From Thermotogaceae bacterium (GTDB lineage: Bacteria > Thermotogota > Thermotogae > MWEM01): a stretch of DNA of 59,908 bases. Each line of letters begins with the position of its first letter. Position 1 is the stretch's first letter. Below, one piece after another: positions 10,240-18,900 of this stretch. The notes beneath the pieces are model-generated. The model had not been told where the DNA came from. It saw nothing but the letters and a program-made list of their open reading frames with translations, and made no database searches. Made by a program: the position numbers and the translations under genes. Where the stretch lies: NCBI GenBank assembly GCA_030445775.1, contig JASUTC010000004.1, positions 1 to 59,908 on the forward strand, given 5' to 3'.

Positions 10240-10505
10240 AATTTTCGTTTAAAATGCGTAGTTTACTACAATATAAATGTTTATACATTTCCAATGCCCA
10301 TTTTCTCCGTTCAGAATGATCCACAATTGGATACGGAGAATCCTGCCCTATAACACAACCTGAATCCTTTTGCTGTTTTTCCGGTATATCAGCCGGTTGA
10401 TGCACACCATTGCCGACCACCGTTGTTAAGAGGTAAATCATAGTCCATCAACCTTTCTTTAAAATACCTTTCTCCCCATCTCCAATCTATTAACAATTCC
10501 TTCCA
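10240..10505 (-). pseudogene. phr: Relic of a class I DNA photolyase (C-terminal FAD-binding end)
   Basis: Two pieces of a photolyase lie on the minus strand in different frames. Bases 10505 down to 10389 read [19 protein letters not shown], then [19 protein letters not shown] and a stop, the signature of the flavin-binding helices in class I photolyases and cryptochromes (typical: LIDWRWGE..., NNGGWQWAASTG). In a second frame, from about 10413, [26 protein letters not shown] and RRKWALEMYK match the extreme C-terminus. About 30-40 residues between them are missing, and nothing recognisable precedes Trp 10505. The gene is dead. The open frame at 10037-10441 is only the second piece running on into the neighbour's terminator. 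Confidence 0.85.
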
Positions 10506-10609
10506 CGTTCATGCTATAATCGTTTACCTTAATCATAGCGCATGAGAGAATTGTCATATTCTGAAATATTATCAACGTAAATAACTACATTAAAATTTGA
10601 GGTGATCTT

Positions 10610-12406
10610 ATGAAAAGAAGTTCCTGTATTGTCTTGATTTTTCTTTTTCTTACCCTGATGTCATTTGCTCAACAGGATGCTGTAGACAACCATTATTTGT
10701 CATTTGGAGAGGAGGACTATATAAGCGTTTCCCCCGGTGAAAGTGTTTCTATAAATCATAATATACCTGAGGAAATTCTTCAGAAAAATCCCTCAATTGG
10801 TTTTTTTGATTCTGACCTTACCTTTGGTATCAATAATATTTTAAAAAGTTCTATGATATTTAACTCTAACGGTAATACGTTGTTTTATGCCCCAACGGAT
10901 GAGGGAATTTACAATGTCTGTATCTATGTTGATAACGAAATGATCTCCGAATGTATCACTTTTGAAGTTGCAGTTCATGAACTTCACACCAAAGTAAACC
11001 TAAATAAAGATCAAGTGAATGTAGGTGAATTAGTCTCCGTATCATTCGAAGATACCCCAGGAAATGAATATGATTGGATAGGGGTTTATAAACACGATGC
11101 AGATCATTTTGATTTTTACACCTATGCATATCTCTACGGGGAAAAGGAAGGAACAATTGAACTATATATGCCTGAGGAAGTTGGTAAATACCAACTCAGA
11201 CTTTTTGAAGATGATTCATATACAATGATTGCTCAATCAGAAACCTTTGAAGTGATTGCCGCCACTCAGGAGGAAACTGATGAATCCACAGATGTATCTC
11301 AATATAACACTACTTTGGAAATAGAAACCGATGCGGTATTTCCGGATGAGTTGATTACCGTCAATTATTACAATGCCCCGGGATATGAAACCGATTGGAT
11401 CGGTATCTACGAAATAGGAGATACTGATGGTTATATCATTGATTGGCTCTACACAGACGGTGCTGAAAACGGGTCTATAGATTTTTATGCTCCTTATGAG
11501 CCGGGTAATTATGTTTTCCGATTTTTCCCCAACGATACATTTGATATCATAGCAGAAAGTGACCCTTTTGCCGTTTTGGATGTGGAAACAACCAATCCCG
11601 AAGATAGTGATGAAAAGGTAATGGTAAGAAAATCCGTTTTCTGCGAAGCAGTAGAAGAAGATCTGCCTGTGAATGAAAAAATCGATTTCACTTACTCGGA
11701 TGATTACTGCTATCTTTGGTTGGAATTAGGCGCATTCAAAGGGTCTCATGAAGGAATTTGGGAATGGTATTACCCGGATGGAGAACTTTACGATTCCGTT
11801 TATCTTGATATCCCATCAGCCTATGAAAGGGGATTGGAAAGCTTTGACAGTCTCAGTCTATGGTCATGGATCCCCATTAAAGATGAACCCGAAAAACAAG
11901 CTGGGATATGGCAAGTCCATTTCTACATTGATGATGAATTAGTACTTGCAAAACAATTTATGATAAAAGAGACCCAATCTTTAAAAAGACCTGTGATAGA
12001 AAAAACCGATAAAACAATCCAAATAGGTGAACTGTCATTGACGGTTCCTGTAAATGCTGAATGGTTTGAAGATATTGAATATGAAGATTCGTATTATATC
12101 AATTTGGAACCGGAAAGAGAATTTGGTCCTTTGGTAGGAATTGACTTTAGTACTGAAGAGGTGCTTTATGAAGAAGGTGAAGCATATCGGTATCAATCAG
12201 ATTATTTGCAATTTGAAGGCTGGGATTATATTTCTTATGATGAAGAGTATGATTTAACAGACAGAATCATCGATTTAAAAATAACCGATCAATACGATTC
12301 TTACGGTAATATGATCTATATCTTTTTTGTCTGCACTGAAGATGAATATGAAGCGTGGAAAGATAAATTTGTCAAGATCTTAGATTCCGTTCGAATCATA
12401 GAATAA
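10610..12406 (+). CDS. Secreted protein with tandem DWIG(I/V)Y beta-sandwich repeats
   Basis: The 598-residue product has a signal peptide (SCIVLIFLFLTLMSFA). One beta-rich domain follows, then two clear repeats at about residues 122-218 and 235-325. Each repeat reads V...FxxxPGxExDWIGVY, then a Gly-rich strand, then GxYxxRxFxxDxxxxIAxSxxFxV. This spacing resembles Ig-like or SKICH-like domains seen in extracellular proteins. The last 140 residues form another acidic domain ending KFVKILDSVRIIE. No catalytic motif was recognised. A role in surface binding is possible but unproven. The ATG follows TGAGGTGATCTT. A long hairpin follows the gene. Confidence 0.75.
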   Translation: MKRSSCIVLIFLFLTLMSFAQQDAVDNHYLSFGEEDYISVSPGESVSINHNIPEEILQKNPSIGFFDSDLTFGINNILKSSMIFNSNGNTLFYAPTDEGIYNVCIYVDNEMISECITFEVAVHELHTKVNLNKDQVNVGELVSVSFEDTPGNEYDWIGVYKHDADHFDFYTYAYLYGEKEGTIELYMPEEVGKYQLRLFEDDSYTMIAQSETFEVIAATQEETDESTDVSQYNTTLEIETDAVFPDELITVNYYNAPGYETDWIGIYEIGDTDGYIIDWLYTDGAENGSIDFYAPYEPGNYVFRFFPNDTFDIIAESDPFAVLDVETTNPEDSDEKVMVRKSVFCEAVEEDLPVNEKIDFTYSDDYCYLWLELGAFKGSHEGIWEWYYPDGELYDSVYLDIPSAYERGLESFDSLSLWSWIPIKDEPEKQAGIWQVHFYIDDELVLAKQFMIKETQSLKRPVIEKTDKTIQIGELSLTVPVNAEWFEDIEYEDSYYINLEPEREFGPLVGIDFSTEEVLYEEGEAYRYQSDYLQFEGWDYISYDEEYDLTDRIIDLKITDQYDSYGNMIYIFFVCTEDEYEAWKDKFVKILDSVRIIE

Positions 12407-12412
12407 TTCAAA

Positions 12413-12460
12413 TCAACCAGGGTAATGACTGTAGGATACCTCAGTCATTACCCTGGTTGA
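12413..12460. terminator. Long perfect hairpin between convergent genes
   Basis: A 19-base perfect inverted repeat (left arm 12413-12431, right arm 12442-12460) encloses a 10-base loop. It lies 7 bases after the plus-strand stop and 3 bases beyond the minus-strand gene's stop, so it probably ends both transcripts. There is no strong T-run on the plus side. The stem is unusually long for a simple terminator. Confidence 0.75.
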
Positions 12461-12463
12461 GCC

Positions 12464-12922
12464 TTATCTGTTGTTTTTCATAAACTCAAGTAGCATTTCA
12501 TTGATTTCTTTCAACAAGTCTATTCTCTCACTCTCCATTTTTGATTCTAAAAGAGCGACCCTCTTTTTTAATTCTTTTATCTCTTTTTCCTGATTGGCAA
12601 TAATCTCTATGGCTTTATACATTCTGGGTGGTTCACCACTGTGTATTGTAACTGTACCTTCTTCACTTACAGTTTCCATATACTGGGCATGGTTTTCAGA
12701 AAGAAAATCGTAGATTTCATCATAATTCTTTCCTTCATTTAATAAATCTCTTATCTTTTCTATCAAGTTAATTTGACTTTCACGGTATAACCTTTTTTTC
12801 CCTTCCCTTTTGGCATCAAAAAAATGATTTAATCGTGAAAGAATCCTGGATAAGGTACTATAAGGGATTCCAGTTATATCACTAATTTTACTTTTATTCA
12901 CCCATTTATCCATCTTAATCAC
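12464..12922 (-). CDS. MerR-like helix-turn-helix protein with C-terminal coiled coil
   Basis: The 152-residue protein starts with a winged-helix-type region (KSKISDITGIPYSTLSRILSRL...RLYRESQINLIEKIRDLLNEG). It continues with a linker and a heptad-rich coiled coil (about 105-150: IIANQEKEIKELKKRVALLESKMESERI). This layout matches MerR/DUF3967-type DNA-binding proteins that dimerise through the coiled coil. The start may be GTG 12922 or ATG 12913; neither has a strong ribosome site. A near-palindromic element lies just upstream at 12943-12967, so autoregulation is plausible. Its targets are unknown. Confidence 0.72.
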   Translation of the reverse strand: MIKMDKWVNKSKISDITGIPYSTLSRILSRLNHFFDAKREGKKRLYRESQINLIEKIRDLLNEGKNYDEIYDFLSENHAQYMETVSEEGTVTIHSGEPPRMYKAIEIIANQEKEIKELKKRVALLESKMESERIDLLKEINEMLLEFMKNNR

Positions 12923-12942
12923 CGCTTTAAAAAGATTTTAAT

Positions 12943-12967
12943 GGTTAACGTTGAATTGAAGGTTACC
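12943..12967 (-). promoter_or_regulatory. Candidate autoregulatory dyad upstream of the MerR-like gene
   Basis: The arms GGTTAACGTT and AAGGTTACC form an imperfect inverted repeat around a short A/T spacer. It sits between a possible -10 (TATAAT read on the minus strand, near 12980) and the start codon. The rest of the roughly 220-base gap up to the nuclease gene is AT-rich with no further feature that I can support. Confidence 0.35.
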
Positions 12968-13142
12968 TTATATATATAAATTATACATCATAAACAAAAA
13001 AAAACCTAAATTTTATGGTAGAATCAGAACCCATGTTTTTGGTAAGCCCCAGTTTTAGGATAACATAAACACCCGAATTTACAGTAAAAGAAGTAACAGA
13101 TTTAAAGGGGACTTTCAATAAGTAAAAAATCACTATTTTTTA

Positions 13143-14021
13143 TCAATACCCCCATGTGTATATGGAAACCTGCTTGCCTTTTTGATTATACAGAATGACA
13201 CCATCTCCTTCGGGATTAAAAATGTGATCACCTTCCCAATAAAACTCGCCTAAATGTTCCTGACCAAAATAGACTTTAAACGAGCTGTATGGACGGATTA
13301 ACGTATTCCCAAAAGAGAAACCCCTTTTACTGGAGACACTCAATAAAAACCATCCGTTTAAATTTGTTTCTGACGGCCCAACATTTTTAATCTCAACAAA
13401 AAGAGGTTTACCTGAATATTTTACCGTGGCAATCCTGACCAATTCAGAAGATGAGTTTATAACAATTTCAACATCACCTTTAGCCACTTCTTTTTTCCAA
13501 AGACCTAATTTTTCAGTCTTTGCAGTTTCTTCAGCAAGCATAAAAAGATCACGATAATCTTCGTTGATAAAATAGGTATCTGAAAAGGATCCATAACCAT
13601 TGGCGAGGAGATTGAGATTATGCATCACCCATTGACCGTTGACTTTGTACCATAGACAAGCCAACCTTCTGTTATATTTATCCTTTTCAGTCTTATCATA
13701 AGTCAAATAGATGGTGGAATTATAAGGGCATAACTTTTTTGTGAATTCAGCCGCTTTTGAAGAAAAATGCGCATATTGAGGTTTGACATTCGGGTTATCA
13801 GGAGATAAAACACCCAATAAAGTAATAGTTTCGACTTTACCGTCAAGTTTGATTCGAACGGTATCGCCATAGAGATGTCCAGCCACTTTTGCAACGTCAT
13901 ACTGTTGTGGGTTAATATCATAATTCCAATTAAATTCCATACCGTTTTTGACTAGTGGATTTGCTAAAGCTATACTAACCAGCAAAAAAAACATCAAGAT
14001 CAAGTTGTTTTTACTGTTCAT
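13143..14021 (-). CDS. Secreted staphylococcal-nuclease-like protein with lamin-tail domain
   Basis: After a signal peptide (LILMFFLLVSIALA) comes an SNase-like domain (about residues 35-175). It contains GDTVRIKLDG, DKYNRRLACLWY and NLNLLANGYGSF, followed by LWKK. A lamin-tail-like domain covers about 205-292 (VEIKNVGPSETNLNGWFLLS). By alignment to S. aureus nuclease, Arg87 (DKYxR) and Asp21 (GDT) persist. The Arg35 position appears to be Thr, and the usual DxPE has become LSPD, so Glu43 is replaced by Asp. Activity may be weak or altered. The start ATG 14021 is chosen because GGGGGTG lies 6 bases upstream; the frame is open to 14030. Confidence 0.82.
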   Translation of the reverse strand: MNSKNNLILMFFLLVSIALANPLVKNGMEFNWNYDINPQQYDVAKVAGHLYGDTVRIKLDGKVETITLLGVLSPDNPNVKPQYAHFSSKAAEFTKKLCPYNSTIYLTYDKTEKDKYNRRLACLWYKVNGQWVMHNLNLLANGYGSFSDTYFINEDYRDLFMLAEETAKTEKLGLWKKEVAKGDVEIVINSSSELVRIATVKYSGKPLFVEIKNVGPSETNLNGWFLLSVSSKRGFSFGNTLIRPYSSFKVYFGQEHLGEFYWEGDHIFNPEGDGVILYNQKGKQVSIYTWGY

Positions 14022-14052
14022 TTCAAACACCCCCTATGAAACTTGATAAAAC

Positions 14053-14520
14053 CTAAAAGATATATCTGACACCTATACATGCTGAAAGATCAAATCCAAA
14101 AGATGGGACCATTGATATGGTTGGAGCAATCTCAAAAAAAGGCTCAATATTAAAATTTCTGTTAATGCTTAACGGATAATAAACGCCAAATGGTACTCTT
14201 GCTCGAATACGATAAGCTCCATATTCTGTTAAGCCAACAACCCCCAGATAACTAGCACCTGCTCCTACATATAAAGGAACAGAGTTTCTGTCAATAATGA
14301 TGAGATCCGGAAAAAGGTATAATAAATCTGCGTGAACGCTATATCCACTAATTCCCCATAAGAAAGAATAAGCTATCCCAAAATCAAATGCCATGTTACG
14401 AGAAAATTCATATTTCCCGGATAAACCTGATGGTTCCCCAAAAGCAAGTCCAAGTGAAAAGTTTGCCATTAAAGAAACGGAAATCATTAAAAATATTAGT
14501 ATTAAAAAAAACCTTTTCAT
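14053..14520 (-). CDS. Small secreted beta-barrel-like protein
   Basis: The 155-residue product has a clear signal peptide (FFLILIFLMISVSLMA). Alternating hydrophobic and aromatic strands follow, with Gly and Tyr turns (LGLAFGEPSGLSGKYEF, DFGIAYSFLWG, VPLYVGAGASYLG), ending in the aromatic residue Phe, as small outer-membrane barrels do. No enzymatic motif is seen. ATG 14520 is preferred because AAAGGAG lies 9 bases upstream, although the frame extends to 14541. It lies just upstream of the nuclease gene in the same direction and may be co-transcribed with it. Confidence 0.68.
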   Translation of the reverse strand: MKRFFLILIFLMISVSLMANFSLGLAFGEPSGLSGKYEFSRNMAFDFGIAYSFLWGISGYSVHADLLYLFPDLIIIDRNSVPLYVGAGASYLGVVGLTEYGAYRIRARVPFGVYYPLSINRNFNIEPFFEIAPTISMVPSFGFDLSACIGVRYIF

Positions 14521-14658
14521 TAAAAACAACTCCTTTACCAATAATTAAAATTTATTCAAAATAGATGATATTTTCCCTTTTTATTTTCTAATTACTCTGA
14601 CAAATTTATTTGAAACTTTTCATAAATATATTGTACCATATTTATGAATTTCTTGTTC

Positions 14659-14688
14659 TTGATTTGTAAAATTACCTTATGTTATAAT
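14659..14688 (+). promoter_or_regulatory. Probable sigma-70-type promoter for the amidase gene
   Basis: TTGATT (14659-14664) and TATAAT (14683-14688) are 18 bases apart, and TG sits one base before the -10 as in extended promoters. It lies 80 bases upstream of the choloylglycine-hydrolase-family gene. Confidence 0.65.
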
Positions 14689-14767
14689 GATTAAACAAAG
14701 CTTCCCTCAGCCTCACTAATAGATACATTTTCAATTTTTAATTTTAAAAAAATAAGGAGGAGATTAA

Positions 14768-15880
14768 ATGAAACTCAATAAAAAAAAGGCATTTAAATCA
14801 GTTCTATTTATTGTATTCTTCATTTTAGTCCAAGCTTCATTGACTCTTGCCTGCACCGGAATTCAGTTAACTGGTGAAGATGGAACCGTTGTCCGAGGAA
14901 GAACCAATGAATGGGGAGACTTTAACATGCACTCACAAGCTGCTGTATATCCAAGAGGAATAGCATTCCAAGGTTTAACACCTGATGGAAATAATGGGAT
15001 TCAGTGGCAAACGAAATATGGTTTTGTCGCTTTCCAAGCCTCTGAAGGCGTTACCATGGACGGATTGAACGAACAGGGATTATCCGTTGGTGCATTTTTA
15101 CACAAAGGATTTGCCCAATACAATGAATACGATCCTGAATATGCCTCCATATCTCTATCTCCTATCGATATCGTCACTTATATTCTTTCCAATTTTTCGT
15201 CTATTGATGAACTAAAAACGGGTCTTAAAAAGATAAGAGTTGTTCCTGTTGTCGATCCTGCAATTGGTACTGCCTGGCCGGGACATTTAGTGGCTTCCGA
15301 CAAGCAGGGAAGTTGTGTAGTCATTGAATTCATTGATGGAAAAATCAAAATCACAGACAATCCGGTGGGTGTCATCACAAATAACCCCACCTTCGATTGG
15401 CATTTGACAAATCTTAGAAATTACGGCTTCATTTCCAATGAACCATTTGACACCATAAAATGGGGAGAACTTGAAGTCACACCATTAGCGGGAGGCTCTG
15501 GAATGCTTGGACTCCCGGGAGATTTTACCTCCCCTTCCAGGTTTGTCAGGGCGGTTGTTTTTAGTCAATACTCACGAAAGACAACCGGTGGTTATGATAC
15601 CGTGAAGGAACTCTTCAGGATATTGGATAGCTTCAATGTTGGACCGCATCTGGCAGAAGGCTCTGAAGGAAACTCCGGAGACCAAATGCCATCAGCAACA
15701 CAATGGACAATCGCAAATGACACAGCCAATCTGGTTATTTATTATCACACCATGTATAACCGTAGAGTCAGAAAAATTGACCTGAAGCAAATTGATTTTA
15801 TCAACGGGGAAAAAACAATCATGCCTTTGGATAAAAAGACAAAAGAAGACATTGAAGATGTAACGAGTGGTCTTAAATAG
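14768..15880 (+). CDS. Secreted choloylglycine hydrolase / penicillin V acylase family amidase
   Basis: This 370-residue Ntn hydrolase carries its nucleophile at Cys29 (LTLACTGIQLTGEDGTVVRGRTNEWG), directly after a signal peptide. Signal peptidase cleavage would therefore expose the catalytic Cys. Other family residues are visible: Arg in GRTNEW, ITNNPTFDWHLTNLRNY for the conserved Asn, and SPSRFVRA. The family cleaves linear amides such as bile salts, penicillin V or N-acyl homoserine lactones; the natural substrate here is unknown. TLAC is a poor lipobox, so I read the Cys as catalytic, not lipidated. The ATG follows AAGGAGGAG and the gene ends at a perfect terminator. Confidence 0.92.
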   Translation: MKLNKKKAFKSVLFIVFFILVQASLTLACTGIQLTGEDGTVVRGRTNEWGDFNMHSQAAVYPRGIAFQGLTPDGNNGIQWQTKYGFVAFQASEGVTMDGLNEQGLSVGAFLHKGFAQYNEYDPEYASISLSPIDIVTYILSNFSSIDELKTGLKKIRVVPVVDPAIGTAWPGHLVASDKQGSCVVIEFIDGKIKITDNPVGVITNNPTFDWHLTNLRNYGFISNEPFDTIKWGELEVTPLAGGSGMLGLPGDFTSPSRFVRAVVFSQYSRKTTGGYDTVKELFRILDSFNVGPHLAEGSEGNSGDQMPSATQWTIANDTANLVIYYHTMYNRRVRKIDLKQIDFINGEKTIMPLDKKTKEDIEDVTSGLK

Positions 15881-15903
15881 GACTTACCCCACCGATTAAA
15901 CTA

Positions 15904-15928
15904 AAAACCCCTCCAACAGAGGGGTTTT
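15904..15928. terminator. Bidirectional terminator
   Basis: AAAACCCCTC pairs perfectly with GAGGGGTTTT around a 5-base loop between two convergent genes. The A and T tracts at the ends serve both directions. Confidence 0.9.
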
Positions 15929-15939
15929 CCATAAACTCT

Positions 15940-18900
15940 TTATCGTAAATTTTCATTAATTATCTCAAGAGTGTCATTCAAAGTAACAATAAAATCTTTT
16001 AAACCCTTTTCTATCTTGTCTATTCTACCCTCAGCGGCATTCCTTTCAAAAACTTCTGCTGACATCATTAGGCCTTCAAAACTTAAATTGGCAGCCTGGC
16101 CTTTAATGGAATGAAAGAGATTAATCAGTATTTCAGGTTCTATATCGGAGATGTTATTTTCTTCCAACAGTTTAATTTTCTCAATTATATCCGTTCTAAA
16201 AAGTTCTAAGGCATCATTGATTAATTCTTCATTCCCGATTAATCGTTTGTACAAAAGTTCCTTGTTAAAGCGAACGGCATTTTCTTTTGAAGAAAGATCT
16301 CTTGTTCCCTTTTCTTCTGAAGTTACAAGATGATCAAATAAGACCTTTTTGATGGAATCAATGGTAACAGGCTTGGGAAGGTAATCATTCATCCCTGCTT
16401 CTACGCATCTTTCACGTTCACCATTGATTACACCTGCGGTTAAAGCGATGATCTTCGTTTGCTGGTCGAATTTCCTTATTGCCCTTGTTGCCTCATAACC
16501 ATCTAATTTAGGCATTCTAACATCCATAAAAATCAAATCAACAGGTTCTTCTTTGGCAATTCGAACCGCTTCCTCACCGTTAACAGCTTCAATAACCTCT
16601 ACTTGCGGCAAGAATTGGTTGACTGTGGTCTTGGCAAAGAGCATATTTGTAACATTATCTTCAGCTATGAGAATTTTTTTGATTCCATTAACCATTTTTA
16701 CGCTGCTTTCAGTATTTTTTTGATGATTATTATCTTGGAGATGTTCACTTGATTCCGGGTTTTTAATTCTGGAAATTATCTGAATCAGTTGGGACATTTT
16801 TATGGGTTTTAGTATATTCGCAGCTATATTGTACTCTCGGCAAGCCGTTCTAATCTCTTCACCTTCAGAAGAGCTGTGTAAAAGGATAACCGGCAATTCT
16901 TCTGAAGTCATCTCAAATTTCTCACGAATGGTTTTAACCACTTCAATACCGTCCATATACGGCATGTGATAGTCAATGATCAGTAAATCAAAATCCTGAC
17001 TTTGGGTTAGCTGTTCCAAACCTTCAAAACCGTTTTTCGCCTCGTTGACATTAACCCCCAATGATTCAAGATTTTCACGCAAAATCATTCTGCTGTCTTC
17101 GTTATCATCAACGATTAGGATATTTCGAATTTCTTCAGGAAGTTTAGTTTTTCTTTCTTCTTCGTCTTCAGCTCTCAATGAAAGTGTGAAATAAAATGTA
17201 CTTCCTTTTCCCAATTCACTTTCCAACTGAAGCTGTGAATCCATCATTTTTAGCAAACGATTTGAAATAGCCAATCCCAGTCCTGTTCCGCCAAATTTTT
17301 TCGTTGTTGAAATGTCCTCCTGTGAAAAAGCATCGAAGATTCTTTCTCTATTTTTTTCTCCAATTCCAATACCGGTATCCTCGACCATGAATGTGATATT
17401 GGTTTTCTCTTCATTGGTATCTTTTTTCATGACTTTCAGTTCAACTTGTCCGCTTTCGGTAAATTTAATGGCATTTCCCAACAGGTTCACCAACACTTGC
17501 TTCAATCGAACCTCATCTACATAAGCGTATTTTGGCACATTGCTTTTTACATCCAGTAATAACTCCAGCGCTTTGTCCTGAGCTCGGAATTTGACAATAT
17601 CGATAATATCTTCACATAGCTGTATGATATCCGTTTTTTCCGGGTTTAATTCCAGTTTTCCGGCTTCAATTTTAGAAAAGTCTAAAATATCATTAATAAT
17701 GTCCATCAGTGAATCAGCTGAATTTTTCACAGCTTGCATGTATTCCTGTTGTTTGTCTGATAGTCCCGACATTTGCAGCAACTCAGAAAAACCGATGATA
17801 CCATTAAGAGGGGTTCGTATTTCATGAGACATATTGGCCAGAAATTCGCTTTTCGCCCGGCTTGCTTCTATCGCCTTTTCCTCCGCTTCCTTTTGCTTGG
17901 TAATATCTGTCATAACAGATAAATACACCTTTTCATATTGATTATCGATAACCTCTCCGGAGATAAGACCTGTAAGGATTTTTCCGTTTTTGGTTTTCAG
18001 TTTCACTTCTTTTTCTCTGACTCTACCAGTTCTTAATAGCGTATCCGCCAAGTATTTCTGTTTCTCAGGGTCAACAAAGTAATTTAATTCTCTACTGGTC
18101 TTACCTAATACCTCATGTTTCTGATAACCCAGCTTATCAACGAAGGCACGATTAACATCCAGGATTTCTTTAGTTTTTAACGAACTAACTGACATTAAGG
18201 CTGGGTTCGAATCAAAGATTTTGGTAAATTTATCCAATGCAGCCTGTTGTTTGGACAGGTCTTTGGAGATTCCATAGATGACTTCTTTTTCGTTCCATTT
18301 TCCAAACCACACCTTGGTTTCCACGGGTAATAATTCCCCGTTTTTCTTTTGCAATGGTAAAGGACAGGTTTCTCTTTCCCCCCGAAGCATTTCTGCAAAT
18401 ATAAGCTCTGCCTCTTCTCTTCTGTCTTTCTGGTTGACATCAAGAATGTGTAACTTTGACAATTCTTCCTGACTATAACCAAGTTTGGTTGATACAGCTT
18501 GATTTGTATACAAGATTTTTCCATCCAGCGTACCCACAAAGATCAAATCATCCATACTCTGGAAAAAATGATTAAAATTCTTCTCGCTGGTCTTTAATCT
18601 TTCTTCTGCCTTCTTTTTATCCGTGATATCAATCGCTGAACAAACAACATATTCTACTTCTCCGTTGTCATTCAACTTTGGTGTTTTGATCACCGAAAGC
18701 AAACGATTTTCACCACGACTGTCAGGTACCCATTCTTCATTCTCAACGGGCACTTTTTCAGTGAAGACCTTTCGGTTGCCTTTACGACATTGCATGACTA
18801 CTGACTTCGGTAATAATTCATTCATGCTCTTAAAAGCTATTTCTTCCTTTGAAACGCCCAAGAATTCTGCATGGGCCTTGTTTACAGCACCATAAGTGTA

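Noticed and set aside
10037-10441. 134-codon minus-strand frame as a real gene
   Set aside because: Its recognisable part is only the C-terminal piece of a broken photolyase; it lacks a ribosome site and runs through a terminator into the end of the opposite gene.
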